Below are positions 53,293-62,702 of a stretch of 64,000 bases of DNA, piece after piece. The notes beneath the pieces were generated by a model, which worked only from the letters and a program-made list of their open reading frames with translations, made no database searches and was not told the DNA's origin. The position numbers and the translations under genes are program-made. This stretch comes from Auriscalpium vulgare (Eukaryota; Basidiomycota; Agaricomycetes; Russulales; Auriscalpiaceae): the NCBI GenBank assembly GCA_019915015.1, contig JAHBBC010000034.1:304154-368153 (forward strand), read 5' to 3'. Position 1 is the first letter of the stretch, and each line of letters begins with the position of its first letter.

Positions 53293-53814
53293 ACTGAGAA
53301 CCTGACCGTCCACGGTCAGTGCGTCGAGGCGATGCAGTCGTACGGGAGTAGTCGGAAAGCGAATTGAATGGCGGGGGAGTCGGAGACGAATAGCGGGCAT
53401 GTCGGAAGCGATTAGCGGAGTCGGTCGGGATCGGATGACTGCGGCGGGCGAGGTCGGCGGAAAATACCCAAGTCGGAGGCGAACGTGCGAGTCTGGAGGG
53501 TCGTCGCAGGAAGGGTCGATACTGGATGAAGACGTAGGCGCCGTGGTGATGTCATGGGCTAGGCGCGGCGCGTCATGCAGCCGGGAAGGTGTACTTGGCT
53601 ACCAAAGGCGATCGCAGGTGAGGCGGAGACGTGGGGTCGAAGTCCAAGTATCGCCGACACGTTGCAGGCAGCACAAGGGCGCGACCGCAAAATTTGACGA
53701 AGTCGAACGAGTCGCAAGGGCACAATGGGGGCGCCGGAATCGCATAAAAGGCGTGCGATCGCGAGTCGGAGGCATCATTCTCCTGCCTTCCTACCTCTGG
53801 CGCTTCATCGAAAC
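53293..53814. other. internal spacer between 3' LTR and antisense gene
   Basis: No supported gene. 53283..53323 resembles a pol segment at 57655..57695 (four mismatches in about 41 bp). The rest should include the promoter of the antisense gene. Confidence 0.6.
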
Positions 53815-55863
53815 ATGTCCGCCCCCATTCCTCGCCGCCTCTCCGACGACAGCGTTGTTCGACAGCTCGAACGCGTCTTCAACCAGTGGTCCGACGGCGC
53901 TGACGCAGCGCAGCGACTCCGATGGGTCCGCGACATGGCCAAGGCCATCGTGAGTACTTGTGCGACCCTTCGCCTGGATTCGCGTTTGACTTCGTCTCTT
54001 CAGGCTTTCGCCCACTCGTATCCGAACGTCGAGGCGCGACTCGCGCAAATCATCGTGGACTTCCGGGCGGTCTACCGGGAGCACGGCACACCGGAGTGGA
54101 AGGAGTTGGCGCGGGAAGCGCTGTACGACGCGTCGGAGTTGGCGAATGAGCCCGAGGTACGTGATCGCTTTCTTGGTTTATGGCTTGCGATTGACTCCTT
54201 CCTCCAGGTAGACGACGACGAGTACTTCCAACAGATGCTCGCCAGCGACGCCGCGCCGGACGCGTTCGTCGCACCACTTGCTCCTGCGCAGCCTTCTCCC
54301 GCACCTCTCCCTGTCTAGCCTCGCCGCTCAGTCCCTCCACCCTACCAGCCGACTCCTGCTCGTGCAGTGTCGCTGGCTCCGATCGCGGTCGAGGAGGTCC
54401 CGGAGTCGTCGGAAGACGGTGAGGTACACGAGTCGGGGAGCGACGAGATCGTCGAAGTCACTCCTCACGTCGCGGAGTCCGTCGTCGCTCGCCGACGTAA
54501 AGGCGAGTCGGATAGGGAGTTCAGCACCCGGATGCAGTTCGCAAAGGCGCACGCCGACGCGCTCGTCACTCGCATCCAAGTCGGCGAGTTCAACTACAAG
54601 GGCAAGGCGGTAAGTGCTGATCGCTTTGGCTCTCCGACCGCATGCTGACTCTTCCACAGGCTTGCGACTACTGCGCGGAGACAGGCTCGGATGGGCGTAT
54701 CGATTGTCGCTACAAGGCGACCCTCAAGCCGTCGGGATGGACCGTGGAGTGCGAGAAGTGCAGAAAGGCGAAGAAGGGGTGTCGGTGGAGTGAAGCCGAT
54801 GCTCGCGGTACGTTCTTGTTTCTTTCTCCTGGTCGCAGCTGTTGACGTATGCTCGTAGCGCTTATGCTTGCGCGCAAGGCGTCCGCGGCGGCCGGACACA
54901 AGACAGAGGCGGTCGTACCAGTCGCAGGCCACAAGCGGGTCGCGTCAGCGACTCCCGATCAAGAAGACTCCGGCCCAGCTTTCAAGGCTCCGAAGAGGGC
55001 GCATGAAACCGCGCGCAAAGAGACACGGGCGTCGGCACAAGGTGAGTACTTCCTGTGACGTCCTCCGATCATTGCTGACTTCGTCATTGATCCCTTCTTA
55101 GGTCCTCCACGTTCCTTCGTCAGCAAGCCTCCGCCGCCTGTCGCCGCCGCCGTCCCCGCCCTAGCCAACATGGACGTCGACGTGACTCAAGAGGCCGGAC
55201 CGTCGCATCACGTCGAAGAAGCGCGTCAAGACGTGCCGCCAGAGTCGCAAACGCAACGGACGGTGCCAGGTACGAGCGGCCAGCTCTTCTTGGCGAGTCC
55301 CGAGGCGACGACCGACGTGCCGCGCTCAGGATCGGAACGCGCAGGCTCGTGGGTGCAAGAGGTCGCGGAGTGGCAAACGCCGCCGGTCGACGTGTTCGAG
55401 GCAGAGGAGGAGCCGATCGCAGGTGAGTCGCGTCTTGGGTTTGTTCGGTGCTATGTTAACCGTTTTCCTAGGTCCGTCGCATCCGGCGACCGCGCGTCCG
55501 ACCGCCAGCAAGGGCAAGGGCAAGGGCAAGGCGCTCCGTCAACACATTCTCCCTCCCGGTCCACGTCCACGCGACTTCGTCGCGTTCCCTTCTTTCGCCT
55601 CTCTTCAAGACCTCGTCGCTGGGCCGATCGAGACGGTCTCGGGCGCCAGGACTCCAGGGGGCATCAAGCTCATCGTCAAGGAGGTGCGCAAGTCGCGCTC
55701 GGAGGAACTCGCTCAGATGTTCGCCCTCCGCGACTCGTTCATTGACGGCTGGTGGCGCGACGTTCGATTGATCAACGCGCCACTCTGGAGGGCGTACGCG
55801 GCGGGGCAGGTGCCGAGGATCTTGCGCGAGGAAGACGAGTGGTACGAGGTGTTCGAGGAGTAG
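53815..55863 (+). CDS. antisense gene within the retrotransposon, Cys-cluster protein
   Basis: Seven exons (53815..53949, 54004..54156, 54208..54609, 54660..54807, 54859..55041, 55102..55422, 55472..55863) keep one frame of 577 residues plus stop, except for one in-frame TAG at 54316..54318. The N-terminal segment (MSAPIPRRLSDDSVVRQLERV) is followed by helical sequence. Exon 4 encodes a Cys cluster C-x2-C-x10-C-x14-C-x2-C-x6-C (ACDYCAETG...C...CEKCRKAKKGCRW), suggestive of a zinc-binding, possibly DNA-binding, module reminiscent of fungal Zn-cluster proteins. A Lys/Pro-rich, probably disordered region follows, and a C-terminal domain ends IDGWWRDVRLINAPLWRAY...EWYEVFEE. It is transcribed opposite to pol, with canonical introns, and so is not part of the genomic RNA. 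Function unknown; a regulator or chromatin-targeting factor of the element is conceivable. Confidence 0.7.
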
Positions 55864-56203
55864 GCGATGGTCGGGGATGTGAGGCGACTTTGTAGATAAT
55901 GTATTTGTAGCGCGACTTGTTCTTGTTGATCTGCGACTTGACTTGAATTCGACTTTCTTGCTTGCTCCGACTGTCTTGATGAACTCGTGAGAAACGCGAC
56001 TTGACTCCGACTAAATGAGGATAAAAGAATGTGGGTGTCCGACTAAGTCGAACTAATGACTTTTGTTTAAGCCTCAGTAATCCTTCATAGGCTAAGGCCC
56101 TTTATCTTGAGTGGGCCTGCGCTACAGCGATACGACGCGAGCGACTTGGTGATGGGGATGGAAAAGGAAAGGAATGTCGGAGGGATGATGCGATCGGAAC
56201 TCT
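55864..56203. other. convergent spacer between antisense gene and pol
   Basis: 340 bp between the stop codons of two convergent genes. Relatively T-rich, with no other feature. Confidence 0.6.
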
Positions 56204-59200
56204 CTACACTTGGTCGGGGACTTCGTCTTCGTCGTCGGGTGCGTCGAGAAGGGGTGGCTCTTCGCCGTCATCGTTGCCATGTTGTGTCGAGGCTTCTAAC
56301 TCGCGTAGTCGATGAGTGTCTATGTCGACGTCGGACAAGTGGAAGGGAATCTCCTTGCGAGCGAAGTAGGGGATGACTCGAAATGCGGCGATCGGACGGT
56401 CGAGTACAGAGCCGTCCAGCTCCGCGACGATGTATGCTCCTCCCCGATTGCGGGAGACGACGACTAGGGGTCCTAGGTAGCGCGGGCGCATCTTCCGATT
56501 GAGTGACTTCTCGATCGCAGTGTGTCGGATGAGTACTAGAGCGCCTCGCTTGAAGTCGAAGTTCTTGATGACGTGCGAATGTTCCTTCTCGAACTTCCTA
56601 GCGTTCGCGAGTCGCTCAGCGTATACGTCCGATCGGAGAGCGGAGACTTGATCATGTCGTTTCTGCAGTGCGATTGCCCGTCGCGCGATGAGGTCTGTGG
56701 TCGAGAGAAGAGATTCGGGAGGGGGCTGGAGGTACGTCGCTTCAGAGATGTCGAGGGGAATGATCGGGTGACATCCGGTGACAGCGAAGTATGGGGAGCA
56801 GCCCATGCGCTTCCGAACCGTGATACGTTCCGACCAGAACACCGAGAAAGCGCAGCGCGCCCACTGGGTCTGGTCACCATTCGCGGCCTTGTAGAGTGCT
56901 TGCCGAACGTCATAATGAGCACGTTCAACGATTCCGTTAGCACGAGAGTTGTAGCCTGAGATGCGAATGTGGCGTATGTGGTATTTCTTCTCAAGATGAA
57001 CCAGGGCTTTGACAAAAGGACCGCCATTGTCAGTGACGACCTCCGACAGGGAACCCCAGCGACAGAGGATGCTTTGGAAGATCCAGTCCGCGATCGCGAC
57101 GGCGTTCTCCTTCTTGAGTAGGGAGAACTCCGGGTAGGTCGTAAGTGAGCAGCGACCTTGGACGATATAGCGGTATCCTCCTGAGACGGGCATGTGCAGC
57201 GTGTCGACGTAGATCTTTGCGAACAAGGGAGCGGGAGTTGCGACGGTCGGAGGGATGAGGATCTGTCGCTTCTGGCGTTGTTGACAGAGGTGGCATGTGC
57301 GAACATACCACATAACGTCCGATTCATAGGACGGCCACCAGAAGCGTTCTCCGACTAGAGATCGAGTCGCAAAGACTCCGCGATGTCCGACTTTGTCGTG
57401 GCAGTCGACTAAGACTTGGATACGGCGCTTGGGGTGGGGGATGAGCTTGTGCGCGCCATCTCCTGAGCGTCGATAGAGTCGATTGCCGGTGCTGAAGAAT
57501 CGGAGGGCGTATCGGACGAAAGTCGCAAATTCTTGGTCGGAAAGGTGATCTGGTCGCACTGGATCTTCTAACCATTCGCGAACATGGACTAGTCGCTCGT
57601 CGGCTTTGATCGCTGCGTCGCTGCGTGGGACTTCGTCGTACGATAGCTCGGGCTCCTCCTCCTCACTGAGATCTTGACCGTCCGCGGTCAATGCGAACAC
57701 AGCGTTGAGTCCTGGGGCGGGGAGGGAGGGAGCTTGGTCGGGTTTGACTGTGGAGCTATGCGTGGGGACTGCGAACAAAAATCCGTACAGGTTGTCGAGC
57801 CAATCATCGTAGTCTTCGTCGGGGGGTTCCTCTGGATCGCCTGGTTGTCGAACGCGACGCGACAGTCCGTCGGGACCATGTGCGATGCCTGGGACGTGGC
57901 GCAGGAGGAACTTGAAGACGAGGATGCCGATGATCCAGCGATTGATGCTAGCCGTCGGAACCAAATCGGGGTTCTTGAGCATTCCTCCGATCGAGCTGGC
58001 ATCGACTTCGACGATGAAGTTCCGTAGTCCGATGAGATACATGCGAAGGGCGCGAAGCGATCGGAAAAGTCCATAGATCTCGAGCTTGGGCTGGGAGAAG
58101 CGTCGTTCGCGATCGTTGAGTGAGATCGATCCAAAACGGCTGTAGTAACGCTTCTTCGGGTTGTTCAGTTCCTCTTGGGCGAGGATGTAGCCGACTGCGA
58201 TGTAGGATGTGTCGACTGCGAGGATGACTGGTGCTTGCGACTCGTAATCGATCGCTCGAAGGGCGTCCGACCTGACTAGCGCGTTCTTGAGGTACTCTTG
58301 CGCCCTGTGCTGATCGGGACCGTACTCCCACTCCGTACCCTTCCGTGTGAGCTTGGTGAGAGGCCACGCATGCTTCGCGAAGTCCTTGATGAATATCCTG
58401 CAGACTCCGACTGTGCCAAGGAAAGCGCGAACGTCGGAGAGATCCTTGAGGGGACCCCAGTTCGTGATGGCTGAGATTGTGGTCGGATCTGCGCGGCGAC
58501 CTTCCGGAGTGCAGAGGTGTCGGAGGACGGTGAATTCGCGAGCGATGAGGATTGACTTGGGACCGGAGAAGGTACCGCCGGAGTAGCGCATGCGCTGGAG
58601 GATCCGATTGACGTTGGTGAGGTGCTCCCAGACGAAGCGACGAATATCCTTGTTTTCCGGGATCATCTCGTAAGATCCATCGGCAAGTCGATAGTCGGAC
58701 TTGGGGCCTTTGAGGGGAACATCGTCGATGAAGGGCACTGTGAAGGTCGGGATCTCATCCTGCAAAATGAACGTGACGTCGTCGTGGAATATGGGGACCG
58801 AGTTCGTCCACCCCATCGGAAGGGTGACTAGACGAAGTGCTCCGTAAGGCGTCTGGAAGGTCGTGAAGTCGCGGGATCGGGGGTCGATGAATCGCTCGTC
58901 GTATCCGACGTAGAGGTCGAGAATGCCACCACAGGCACGTCCTCCGAACTGTTCCGCAAGTTGTTCTTGGATCGGAGGGACGCCGGAGTGTGCGACCGTG
59001 ACAGCATTGAGTGGCTCGAGCGAGTGGACTATACGTAGACTCTTGCCATCCTTCTTTGCGACGCAGAACCACTTCGATCGATAGGAAGAGTTCGAGGGCT
59101 CGTAGACACCTGCCGCGATCTTCCGTTTGATCATGGCGCAGACGTCGTTGTAGATGCCCGGGGGGATGGGGATGTTGCGATCGACCCATGGGACGTGTGC

Positions 59201-59926
59201 GACGACGGGAATCTGGATCGGAGGGAAGTATTCGGGTTTGAAGCTGCCGCGTTCGGTGTCGTCCCATGCGAAAGCCTCGTTCTGCTTTACGATGATGTCG
59301 TGCAAGAGGTCGCGCTCGGTCGGGGTGAGGAATTCGTAGCTGGGGTTCGCGTCCATCTTGTCGTGACGTTCTTGGGTGTATCGACCGGTGGGAACGAAGG
59401 GCGGGGGATGTGTCGATAATGGTGGCATGGATGCGAGGGGGTCTCCGATGATGTTGCGCTCGATGCAAAACCCGTCAGGAAGTGTGCCAAGAACGGGTCG
59501 GACTTTGTCTGCGACGGGCTTGTACTTCTTCTTGCCAAGAAAGATGTCGACTGGTTCGGGATCGGAAGGCGAAGGCGACGATGTGGACGAGTTCAAGAAA
59601 GTGGTCGGTGGTCGCGGGGAATGTCCAAGATATTGCTGAGTGTCGTCGTCAAGATGTGGGTGTCGATAGCGCGGTTTCTGAGTCGGAGATGGCTTGCGAT
59701 CGGACTGTGTATACTGGTGACCAAGATTTGATTCGGGAGTCGTACGTGATTTACAAGGCTCTGCGGGACATATTTTGTTCAAGAAAGACGGGGCTGCGTA
59801 CTCTGGCAAATGCGTGCGGGCTTCGGAGGCGGTAACATAGGCAGCTTGAATCGCGGAGTCGTCGGAGGCGTCGATTGGGGTATATGCAATGATGCGCGCG
59901 TCTTCGCCATCGCCTTCGATGATCAT
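56204..59926 (-). CDS. pol: pol polyprotein: reverse transcriptase, RNase H, integrase
   Basis: 1240 codons from the ATG at 59926; the frame is open upstream to about 60175, overlapping gag. Order: an N-terminal linker, then reverse transcriptase (about residues 240-480) with KWFCVAKKDGKSLRIVHSLEPLN, ILDLYVGYDERFIDP, the LPMGWTNSVPIF motif and the catalytic box FIDDV (a variant of YIDD). RNase H (about 590-720) starts PVILAVDTSYIAVGY and ends GPDGLSRR. The integrase has an HHCC zinc motif (GHRGVFATRSLV...CHLCQQRQ), the D,D,E core (KIYVDTLHMPV, VVTDNGGPF, NGIVERAHYDVRQAL) and a C-terminal domain with RPRYLGPLVVVSRN. No chromodomain was recognised. No internal stop is present, so the ORF appears functional. 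It is the only copy of these domains in the window. Confidence 0.93.
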   Translation of the reverse strand: MIIEGDGEDARIIAYTPIDASDDSAIQAAYVTASEARTHLPEYAAPSFLNKICPAEPCKSRTTPESNLGHQYTQSDRKPSPTQKPRYRHPHLDDDTQQYLGHSPRPPTTFLNSSTSSPSPSDPEPVDIFLGKKKYKPVADKVRPVLGTLPDGFCIERNIIGDPLASMPPLSTHPPPFVPTGRYTQERHDKMDANPSYEFLTPTERDLLHDIIVKQNEAFAWDDTERGSFKPEYFPPIQIPVVAHVPWVDRNIPIPPGIYNDVCAMIKRKIAAGVYEPSNSSYRSKWFCVAKKDGKSLRIVHSLEPLNAVTVAHSGVPPIQEQLAEQFGGRACGGILDLYVGYDERFIDPRSRDFTTFQTPYGALRLVTLPMGWTNSVPIFHDDVTFILQDEIPTFTVPFIDDVPLKGPKSDYRLADGSYEMIPENKDIRRFVWEHLTNVNRILQRMRYSGGTFSGPKSILIAREFTVLRHLCTPEGRRADPTTISAITNWGPLKDLSDVRAFLGTVGVCRIFIKDFAKHAWPLTKLTRKGTEWEYGPDQHRAQEYLKNALVRSDALRAIDYESQAPVILAVDTSYIAVGYILAQEELNNPKKRYYSRFGSISLNDRERRFSQPKLEIYGLFRSLRALRMYLIGLRNFIVEVDASSIGGMLKNPDLVPTASINRWIIGILVFKFLLRHVPGIAHGPDGLSRRVRQPGDPEEPPDEDYDDWLDNLYGFLFAVPTHSSTVKPDQAPSLPAPGLNAVFALTADGQDLSEEEEPELSYDEVPRSDAAIKADERLVHVREWLEDPVRPDHLSDQEFATFVRYALRFFSTGNRLYRRSGDGAHKLIPHPKRRIQVLVDCHDKVGHRGVFATRSLVGERFWWPSYESDVMWYVRTCHLCQQRQKRQILIPPTVATPAPLFAKIYVDTLHMPVSGGYRYIVQGRCSLTTYPEFSLLKKENAVAIADWIFQSILCRWGSLSEVVTDNGGPFVKALVHLEKKYHIRHIRISGYNSRANGIVERAHYDVRQALYKAANGDQTQWARCAFSVFWSERITVRKRMGCSPYFAVTGCHPIIPLDISEATYLQPPPESLLSTTDLIARRAIALQKRHDQVSALRSDVYAERLANARKFEKEHSHVIKNFDFKRGALVLIRHTAIEKSLNRKMRPRYLGPLVVVSRNRGGAYIVAELDGSVLDRPIAAFRVIPYFARKEIPFHLSDVDIDTHRLRELEASTQHGNDDGEEPPLLDAPDDEDEVPDQV
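57653..57664 (-). other. internal polypurine tract in pol (candidate central PPT)
   Basis: On the minus strand a 12-nt purine run GAGGAGGAGGAG lies inside pol in a context that duplicates the 3' PPT neighbourhood (57655..57695 versus 53283..53323). It could prime plus-strand synthesis internally. Confidence 0.45.
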
Positions 59927-59954
59927 GGCGATGGCTTCATCTTCACCTAGATCA

Positions 59955-62237
59955 TCAAAGGTGGGAGCCGCTATGGCATGCCTTGCGAAACCGATGATGG
60001 CCTCGCGGGAAGGTCGGGATCGTCAAGATGTCGTCGGAGTTCGGGTTGCGGATGGTGACCGTCTGATCCTCGTCGCGGTAGTTGCGGACGATGCTCTCGG
60101 TGAGCACGTCGAAGGGGCGACCGAGGAGAATGTCGTAGGCGACGTCGCGGACAACGTGCACCTGCAGGTAGAGGGTCATGTTCCCGAACTTGATCGGAAC
60201 GTTGCGCGCCATGCCCAATGAGCTGGAGACCTGCCGATTGGCGCTCTGAAGTCGGATCTTGACGTTGGGGGAGTAGGCGAGCTCCAGGAAATGGGCGACC
60301 TCCTCGGACATCGCGATGACTTGCGAGCCGGGGTCCAGCAGACACTCGATCGTGGCGCGACCAGCGACGAGACCGTCGATCGATCGGAGAGCGTGGGAGT
60401 CGCGAGCGACTGTGAGCATGTCGGGGTCGGGGCACTCGCCGGGGCCGAGATCGTTGAGGTACATCTCAATGGGGTCGGACATGTACAGGACGCACTCCTT
60501 CGATTCGTTCGACCAGAGCTGCTCCTTGGAGGCCTTTCGAGGATCGGGGGCGTAGTTGGAGAAGACGCGCTCCTCAGCCTGCCTTATCGCAGCGGCCGGT
60601 GACACGAGCTCCTCGTCGGGGACTTCCTCCACTGTGACGCGATGATAGTTCGTGGTCGCGACGGGTGCTGCTGCTGCCTCGTTGACTGCGCGACGTGGGG
60701 TGACTGCGTCGCGGTACTTGGCGCGGACTTCGGGAGCGAGCGACAAAAGCTCCTCCGGCGTGATGACGATCTGGGAGTCCTTCATAGCGCGAGCGAAGAC
60801 TTGCTCTGCGATCTCCGATCGGTGGACCGGGGGCAGGTTGCGATAATTGGGCTCGCGAACCGCCTTGGGAGGATCGGCTGGCACTGTCTTGGGCTTCACC
60901 GGCGCATCGGTCGCATCGCGTGCACCTCGAAAGGGATGCGCCGGTGCGGGCGCCGACTGATCGGAGGACTTGGCTGGTTGATCGGAAGCCGTCGGAGCGG
61001 CCGCAGCCTGCTTGGGCTTAGCACGGCGCGTGATCTCCACACCGTCAAAGACTTGTGCGTTGGTCGAGGCAATCCTCTCGCCGCGCAGCTGTGCGAGCTC
61101 GGCTTCAAGCGTGGCGATGCGATCGGAAGTCGAGAGGGTGAAGACTTGGAGGGGCTCCTCCGGGATGACGCCGACGAACAGTTGTGCGGCAGCCCCTGGC
61201 TGCTTCGCTGCCTTGCGACGATGCCACTCTCTAACCCGATCGCGAAGGAAGTCGCCTGTGATGCGACTGGGCACGAAGGTACCGTTGGGCAGGGTAACCT
61301 TTCCGTCCGCGTTCCGAGCGACTATGCCTGCCCGAATATCTTCTTCGACTGCGGGGCACGCTGAGATGCGATGATCGGAAGCTCCATCGTACAGGCATCG
61401 ACCTGCCAGGCGCTGCATGTTCGCATTGGGGACAGCCGCTGGGGCGACTGCGACTGCCGGAACTGCGACTGCGACTGGTGCCGCCGCAGCCTGTTGAGTC
61501 ACGCCTGGGAGTGCGCCTCCCTGCATCAGCGTTCGGACGAACGATGCGATGATGTCCTCGGCCTTAATTGCGGGCGGAGGGGTCTGCGACTGTGGAGCTG
61601 GGGCTGGCGGGTTTGCGACGATGGTCGGAGCAGTCGTAGAGGTAGCGGTGGTGGCTCCTCGGATGTCCCTCGAGACCGACTGAAGCGCGAAGCGAGCAGC
61701 GCTATTGACGTCGGCGACCTCGTAGCTGTCGCCTGGGACCACATCGGGCTTCTTGACTTGCAGTCGCGCCTCGATGCGTGGCCAAAGGTAGTCGGGGATC
61801 CCACGCGGAAAGTCGCTCTTCTGCTGCATGTCGGAGTACCGATGATGCCGGATGAGGAATCCGGAGATCGTAATGAACGATCGGTAGTAGGCAGCGAAGT
61901 CGTCGAGCGTGACCATGTACGTGCGACGCGTGTCGGAGATGAGCGATTCGAGGTCGGAAGTGGAGTAGGTGCGATCCTCATCGGCGGTGGGGTAGAGTGC
62001 CTTGATCTCGGCCTTGAACACGTCGTACGTGCCCGTGAAGCCTGGCAGAGCCTCGAAACAATCGGCGACCTCGATCGGGACATAGCGTTGTACCCAATCT
62101 TTCTTCTGCTGGTCGGTGAGACCAGACTGCGCCGCAAGCGTCTCGAGGTCGGAAAAGAATCGCCTGATGGATCGCGGATTTTCTTCATCAAAAACGGGGG
62201 CGGTCTTCGAACCGCGGGGGGGCATAGGAGTAGCCAT
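59955..62237 (-). CDS. gag: gag polyprotein with retropepsin-like protease
   Basis: The frame is open from within the 5' LTR, but the first ATG is at 62237 (MATPMPPRGSKTAPVF), matching usual fungal Gypsy gag starts; 760 residues. The capsid-like region contains RSIRRFFSDLETLAAQSGL, WVQRYVPIEVADCFEALPGF and YDVFKAEIKALYP. The zinc knuckle reads CLYDGASDHRISAC: the second Cys of CX2CX4HX4C is Asp. The C-terminal protease has the active-site region IECLLDPGSQVIAMSEE (D-P-G-S instead of D-S/T-G) and the later DVAYDILLGRPF flap/ILGR motif. Gag ends TGA at 59955; pol lies in the +1 frame. The upstream Pro-rich open stretch (62238-62698) may be untranslated leader. Confidence 0.87.
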   Translation of the reverse strand: MATPMPPRGSKTAPVFDEENPRSIRRFFSDLETLAAQSGLTDQQKKDWVQRYVPIEVADCFEALPGFTGTYDVFKAEIKALYPTADEDRTYSTSDLESLISDTRRTYMVTLDDFAAYYRSFITISGFLIRHHRYSDMQQKSDFPRGIPDYLWPRIEARLQVKKPDVVPGDSYEVADVNSAARFALQSVSRDIRGATTATSTTAPTIVANPPAPAPQSQTPPPAIKAEDIIASFVRTLMQGGALPGVTQQAAAAPVAVAVPAVAVAPAAVPNANMQRLAGRCLYDGASDHRISACPAVEEDIRAGIVARNADGKVTLPNGTFVPSRITGDFLRDRVREWHRRKAAKQPGAAAQLFVGVIPEEPLQVFTLSTSDRIATLEAELAQLRGERIASTNAQVFDGVEITRRAKPKQAAAAPTASDQPAKSSDQSAPAPAHPFRGARDATDAPVKPKTVPADPPKAVREPNYRNLPPVHRSEIAEQVFARAMKDSQIVITPEELLSLAPEVRAKYRDAVTPRRAVNEAAAAPVATTNYHRVTVEEVPDEELVSPAAAIRQAEERVFSNYAPDPRKASKEQLWSNESKECVLYMSDPIEMYLNDLGPGECPDPDMLTVARDSHALRSIDGLVAGRATIECLLDPGSQVIAMSEEVAHFLELAYSPNVKIRLQSANRQVSSSLGMARNVPIKFGNMTLYLQVHVVRDVAYDILLGRPFDVLTESIVRNYRDEDQTVTIRNPNSDDILTIPTFPRGHHRFRKACHSGSHL

Positions 62238-62680
62238 CGGAAGCGGTGCGACGGGGGGTACGGCAGCTATGGTTGTTGCGGGAGGGGGGATAAAGGTGAT
62301 CGGAGCTGTGACTGGTCCGACGTTGGGAGTCGGAGAGGGTGGAGTGATCGGAGTCGGAGGGTGCGATGGACGTGAAGGAGTCGATGGGGTTAAAGGTGTG
62401 AGAGCAGGCGACGGTGTTCGGAACCCGCCTGGGATGTGTGGGTGATCGAGTAGCTCGAACGACTCGCTTCCGGAGGTACTCGGAAGGTGATTGTGAGTCG
62501 CGTCCGGGCTGGGGACTTCGTCGAAGAGATCTCCGACGAGCGTGGGGGATCCGGGGATAGCAGGTGGGGGTACGACGAAGCTTTGTCGGACTTCGTCGGC
62601 GAGAGCGGAGGAACGGGTGTGGCGTCGATTGGAGAAGGGGGAAGGCGCTGGCGCTTGCTTCGGAGGAATCCTGACTGAAA

Positions 62681-62698
62681 CCCTCGCGGTGGGCTCCA
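62681..62698 (-). other. primer binding site (tRNA primer)
   Basis: On the minus strand, TGGAGCCCACCGCGAGGG starts four nt after the 5' LTR end. TGG complements the CCA tail of a tRNA. The tRNA species was not determined. Confidence 0.7.
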
Positions 62699-62702
62699 AA
62701 TG

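Noticed and set aside
61371..62375. 334-codon plus-strand frame opposite gag
   Set aside because: Mirror of the gag capsid region; Cys/Arg/Gly-biased composition and no splice or family evidence.
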